Assembly (NCBI RefSeq): GCF_003014695.1
Contig: NZ_PYAS01000010.1
Coordinates: 248,001-312,000 of the forward strand
DNA: 64,000 nt
Source: Dyadobacter jiangsuensis
GTDB lineage: Bacteria > Bacteroidota > Bacteroidia > Cytophagales > Spirosomataceae
Direction of reading: 5' to 3'
How positions within the stretch are numbered: position 1 is the first letter of the stretch; every line of letters starts with the position of its first letter. A model generated the notes under the pieces. The model was not told the origin of the DNA. It made no database searches and was given only the letters and a program-made list of their open reading frames with translations. The translations under genes were made by a program, and so were the position numbers. Below are positions 60,704 through 64,000 of the stretch, piece after piece.

Positions 60704-60727
60704 CTTCCACCTACAAACCTGACTTTG

Positions 60728-63700
60728 ATGAAACGACTACTACTCATGATCGGAGCCGGCATGCTCGTGCTCATTCTCACCACTGCTCATGCGCAAACGC
60801 ACGACCTGACCGGCAAGGTCACTGCCGAAGATGGATCGGTACTGCCCGGCGTAAACATTTCGCTAAAGAACACCACAAAGGGTGCGATCACCGATGACAA
60901 AGGCCAGTACACAATCTCTGCCGACCCAGGCTCCACTCTTGTGTTCAGCTTTATTGGATTCAAAAGCAAGGAAGCTCTGGTTGGAAACCAAACAAAGCTC
61001 GACATAGTCCTGATCAGCGATGAAACACAACTTCAGGAAATCGTCATCACCTCACTCGGCATTGCCCGCGAAAAGAAGGCACTTGGCTATGCAGTACAGG
61101 AAATCAAAGCCGACAAACTCACCCTCGCCCGCGACCCTAATATTGGAAATGCGCTCGCGGGCAAGATAGCGGGTGTTCAGGTGTTAGGCCAATCGGCGGC
61201 GAAATTTGGCACGCCCAGCATCCGCATCAGGGGAATCAACTCACTGACAGGCAGCGATCCTCTTTACGTGGTAGACGGCACACCGACAGACATCAGTATG
61301 GTGAACATGGATGATGTTGAATCACTTACCGTATTAAAAGGTCCTTCCGCTACGGCATTATACGGCAATCGCGCTTCCGCCGGGGTGGTGGTCGTAACGA
61401 CTAAAAGAGGAAAATCCGGAGAAACATCTCTGACCTTCAACCATAGCATGACTATGGATCAGGTGTCGCTACTGCCCAAATATCAAAATGAATATGGAGG
61501 CGGCTATTCACAGGAGTGGGAAACTTTCAAGTTTGATCCCAAAATACACCCGGCCACATGGGCATCGTTCGAAGGTCAGCGAATTTTGGATTACTCCGCG
61601 GATGAAAGCTGGGGACCCAAACTAGACGGCTCCATGCATCGCTCTGCATTCTCGTGGCAACCGGGCGAAGGTTTTGGAAAAGAGACTCCATACATCGCCC
61701 ATCCGAACAATGTCCGTGATTTCTTTGAAAAACCTGTGAGCTACAATTCAAATATCGCGTTTTCCAAAGCGGGTGACGGCTACTCTTCCCGTATTTCCTA
61801 CACACATATTGTCAACAACGGCATCGTCCCAAACAGCCGCCAGCTCCGCGATTACATAAGCGCAAAAACCGCCGTGACGTTCGCCAAAAAACTTACTGCA
61901 GAACTCAATGTAAATTATACCGGAACCAAAACCGACAACACGCCCGCTGATCGCTATGGCAGCAGCGGCGGTACCGGCCCGGGAACAAATCTTTTCAGCA
62001 CAAGCAACTCTACATTAAACGGATACAACCAGACTAGCGGCTCGTTTAACCAGTGGTTTCAGCGCCAGTTGGATATTAAAGACCTCCAAAACTACAAAAA
62101 TCCGGATGGTACTTTTAGAAGCTGGAACATTGGCAGCCCTACGGACGCGCGACCCAAATATTGGGATAGCCCTTACACCCAGGTATATGAGAACACCAAT
62201 ATCAACCGGCAGCAGCGCATTTTCGGGGACGCCGGGCTCACCTATCAGGTTACGGACTACCTAAAAATAACCGGCAAATTCCGTCGCGATTATGGAACCT
62301 ACTTTATGGACGGGCGTGTGGCGTCTGGAACTTTAAACGCAGGCGGATTGGGCGCATATGCTTATTTGAGCGGAGCAACCCTCGAAAACAACTACGAGAG
62401 TATTGTGAGCTTCAATAAGGATATTCAAAAGATATCGATACTTGTGAATGCGGGCGGCAATATACGCTACAACCGTACGGAGGGAACGCTCCAGGCGACC
62501 GCCGGCGGGCTTACCACGCCTGGTTACTACAATATAGCCGGATCCAAAGATCGCCCAATAACATCAAACTACCTGTTCGAAAGGAAAACAAACAGCTTGT
62601 TTGCCAACGCCAGTCTCGGATATGGAGATTTTCTTTTCGTGGAGGGTTCTATAAGAAATGACTGGTCATCGACGCTCCCGGCGGTGAACAATGCCTATTT
62701 GTACCCCTCGGTATCTACCAGTCTGGTCTTTTCTGAGTTTATTCCCGTTAACAGGGTATTGTCATTCGGCAAGCTGAGAGCAGGCTATGCACAAGTTGGA
62801 ACCGATCTAGGAGCCTACCAAACTGCCCTGAGTTACAATGTTGGAACACCGTACGGAACAAGCCCCGTTATGACACTCCCCGGCACCCTGCCCAACTCTC
62901 TCCTGAAACCCGGCATGTCGTCGTCATACGAAGGCGGAATCGATCTACAATTTTTCAGCAATCGCCTCGGACTTGAATTCACAGCCTATAAGAACAACAA
63001 TAGCAACCAGATCATACCATTAGCGGTAGCATCTACGAGCGGCTATAACAACGCCGTCGTCAATGCAGGCTTAATTACTACGAAAGGGCTCGAACTCCAC
63101 CTTTCAGCCCAGCCAGTTAAAACCGAAGCATTTACCTGGGAGCTGGACATCAATGCCGACAGAAACCAATCCAAAGTGGTCGAGTTGACTGAACAAAGTA
63201 ACAATTACCGGATCGACGGCCCGCAGTGGCGCGCGCTCACACTCAATGCACGTGTGGGAGAAGATTGGGGAATGCTGGAAGGGGTCGGTATTAAAAAAGA
63301 TGCAAATGGCAAAAAGGTAGTCTACGCTGCCACCCCGGAAAATATCAAAGCAGGAAAAGCAGGTTTGTATGTAAAAGAAAACAACGTCAATCTCGGTAAT
63401 GTACTACCCAAATTCAAAGGCGGATTGATCAATGCATTTCAATACAAAGGTCTCACACTTCAGGCTAGCACTGATTTCGTCGTGGGTGGGAAATTTTTCT
63501 CTGTCACCCGGATGTTCAACGCCGGATCAGGCCTGGCTGCGGAAACTGCCGGCAACAACGAATTAGGTAATCCAAAACGCGATGATCCCGACAAAGGAGG
63601 CGGTGTACTGCTGGATGCGGTTACGGAAGACGGCCAACCCAACACGCACAGGGTCGATACTCAAAATCTCTACGAAAACTGGCTTTTTGCGCTCAACGAG

Positions 63701-63946
63701 CAATGGATATACGATAAAACCTATGTAAAACTCCGGGAGGTGTCGCTAGGCTACAAAATCCCAAAAAGGTATCTGGGTAAATATCTAAAGTCGGCCAGCG
63801 TATCATTGATCGGCCGCAACTTGCTCCTGATTTACAGCGCTATTGGCGGCGGTATCGACATTTCTGAAACCGAAACGCTCTGGTACGAAGGCGGGCAATT
63901 GCCTCCGGTAAGATCCGTCGGCGCGACACTCCGAGTCGGCTTTTAA
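60728..63946 (+). CDS. SusC/RagA TonB-linked outer-membrane receptor
   Basis: A 1072-residue receptor: signal peptide (1-22, TTAHAQ), CarboxypepD_reg (about 25-105, GKVTAEDGSVLPGVNISLKN), linker LQEIVITSLGIAREKKALGY, plug with YVVDGTPTDISM and SLTVLKGPSATALYGNRASAG, and a barrel ending VGATLRVGF. No STN domain. Codon use is more relaxed than in the receptor at 55827, suggesting lower expression. Its SusD partner most likely begins at 63970, at the window edge. Confidence 0.93.
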   Translation: MKRLLLMIGAGMLVLILTTAHAQTHDLTGKVTAEDGSVLPGVNISLKNTTKGAITDDKGQYTISADPGSTLVFSFIGFKSKEALVGNQTKLDIVLISDETQLQEIVITSLGIAREKKALGYAVQEIKADKLTLARDPNIGNALAGKIAGVQVLGQSAAKFGTPSIRIRGINSLTGSDPLYVVDGTPTDISMVNMDDVESLTVLKGPSATALYGNRASAGVVVVTTKRGKSGETSLTFNHSMTMDQVSLLPKYQNEYGGGYSQEWETFKFDPKIHPATWASFEGQRILDYSADESWGPKLDGSMHRSAFSWQPGEGFGKETPYIAHPNNVRDFFEKPVSYNSNIAFSKAGDGYSSRISYTHIVNNGIVPNSRQLRDYISAKTAVTFAKKLTAELNVNYTGTKTDNTPADRYGSSGGTGPGTNLFSTSNSTLNGYNQTSGSFNQWFQRQLDIKDLQNYKNPDGTFRSWNIGSPTDARPKYWDSPYTQVYENTNINRQQRIFGDAGLTYQVTDYLKITGKFRRDYGTYFMDGRVASGTLNAGGLGAYAYLSGATLENNYESIVSFNKDIQKISILVNAGGNIRYNRTEGTLQATAGGLTTPGYYNIAGSKDRPITSNYLFERKTNSLFANASLGYGDFLFVEGSIRNDWSSTLPAVNNAYLYPSVSTSLVFSEFIPVNRVLSFGKLRAGYAQVGTDLGAYQTALSYNVGTPYGTSPVMTLPGTLPNSLLKPGMSSSYEGGIDLQFFSNRLGLEFTAYKNNNSNQIIPLAVASTSGYNNAVVNAGLITTKGLELHLSAQPVKTEAFTWELDINADRNQSKVVELTEQSNNYRIDGPQWRALTLNARVGEDWGMLEGVGIKKDANGKKVVYAATPENIKAGKAGLYVKENNVNLGNVLPKFKGGLINAFQYKGLTLQASTDFVVGGKFFSVTRMFNAGSGLAAETAGNNELGNPKRDDPDKGGGVLLDAVTEDGQPNTHRVDTQNLYENWLFALNEQWIYDKTYVKLREVSLGYKIPKRYLGKYLKSASVSLIGRNLLLIYSAIGGGIDISETETLWYEGGQLPPVRSVGATLRVGF

Positions 63947-63969
63947 CTACCCTTTCATCTCAATTCCTT

Positions 63970-64000
63970 ATGATCATGAAAAAATACCGGCAATTAGCTG
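63970..64000 (+). CDS. start of the next gene, probably SusD-family (3' truncated)
   Basis: ATG at 63970 (or 63976) opens MIMKKYRQLA before the window ends, a plausible start of a lipoprotein signal peptide. Identity as SusD is inferred only from its position 23 bases after a susC gene. Confidence 0.4.
   Translation, partial: MIMKKYRQLA

Noticed and set aside
1..64000. tRNA or rRNA genes, prophage or insertion sequences
   Set aside because: No cloverleaf-like segments, rRNA core motifs, transposases, integrases or phage genes were seen on either strand.

Overview
The window looks like a chromosomal segment of a Bacteroidota bacterium of the order Cytophagales, most like Spirosomaceae such as Dyadobacter. 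That placement is an inference from gene content, moderate GC, and promoters of the Bacteroidota type (TTG near -33, TAnnTTTG near -7). Supporting content: four SusC-type TonB receptors with SusD partners, an ECF sigma/FecR/STN-receptor signalling set, a protein with the C-terminal sorting domain of the type IX secretion system, DUF4920, DUF5686 and OMP_b-brl_3 proteins, and menaquinone synthesis (MenA). I see no tRNA, rRNA, CRISPR array, prophage or intact insertion sequence.

Layout. 1-4.1 kb: end of an unknown gene, menA, a secreted double-SGNH esterase, DUF4920 and a PIN toxin-antitoxin pair. 4.1-10.6 kb: a long minus-strand run holding a giant type IX cargo protein, an orphan ABC ATPase, a class A beta-lactamase, a CorC/GldE-like CBS membrane protein and a small membrane protein. 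10.9-20.6 kb: fructose-bisphosphate aldolase, a divergent HxlR regulator/nitroreductase pair, a phased-repeat intergenic element, a FrnE-like DsbA protein, DUF5686, an M1 peptidase, a 54-residue DUF1328 protein and guaA. 20.9-31.3 kb: an outer-membrane beta-barrel receptor, pgk, a VRR-NUC nuclease with no ATG start, a secreted EEP-fold phosphatase/nuclease, an active/inactive M16 peptidase pair and an exported sugar isomerase/epimerase-like protein.

31.4-38.9 kb: a minus-strand locus running sigma factor, FecR anti-sigma, STN-bearing SusC, SusD. This is a complete trans-envelope signalling and uptake unit. It is separated from the isomerase by a second phased TGAC hairpin. 39-49 kb: a 2-oxoglutarate dioxygenase, a chromate transporter, a UPF0175/DUF3368 toxin-antitoxin pair, a NagZ-like GH3/serine hydrolase fusion, DUF721, an antitoxin with a frameshifted YoeB toxin, an LD-carboxypeptidase, an SDR and an M20 peptidase. 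The GH3 and LD-carboxypeptidase point to cell-wall turnover.

49-64 kb: two divergent SusCD operons around a 777-base AT-rich control region with a canonical promoter at each end. The left operon adds two lipoproteins. The right operon is followed by a further SusC and the first codons of the next gene, at the window edge. These three SusC proteins lack the STN domain.

The most unusual structure is a family of intergenic inverted repeats in which TGAC on one arm and GTCA on the other recur every 10 bases. It is present at 31351-31446 (near-perfect hairpin) and 13143-13323 (larger, asymmetric), and the two loci share the same two 10-base unit types.
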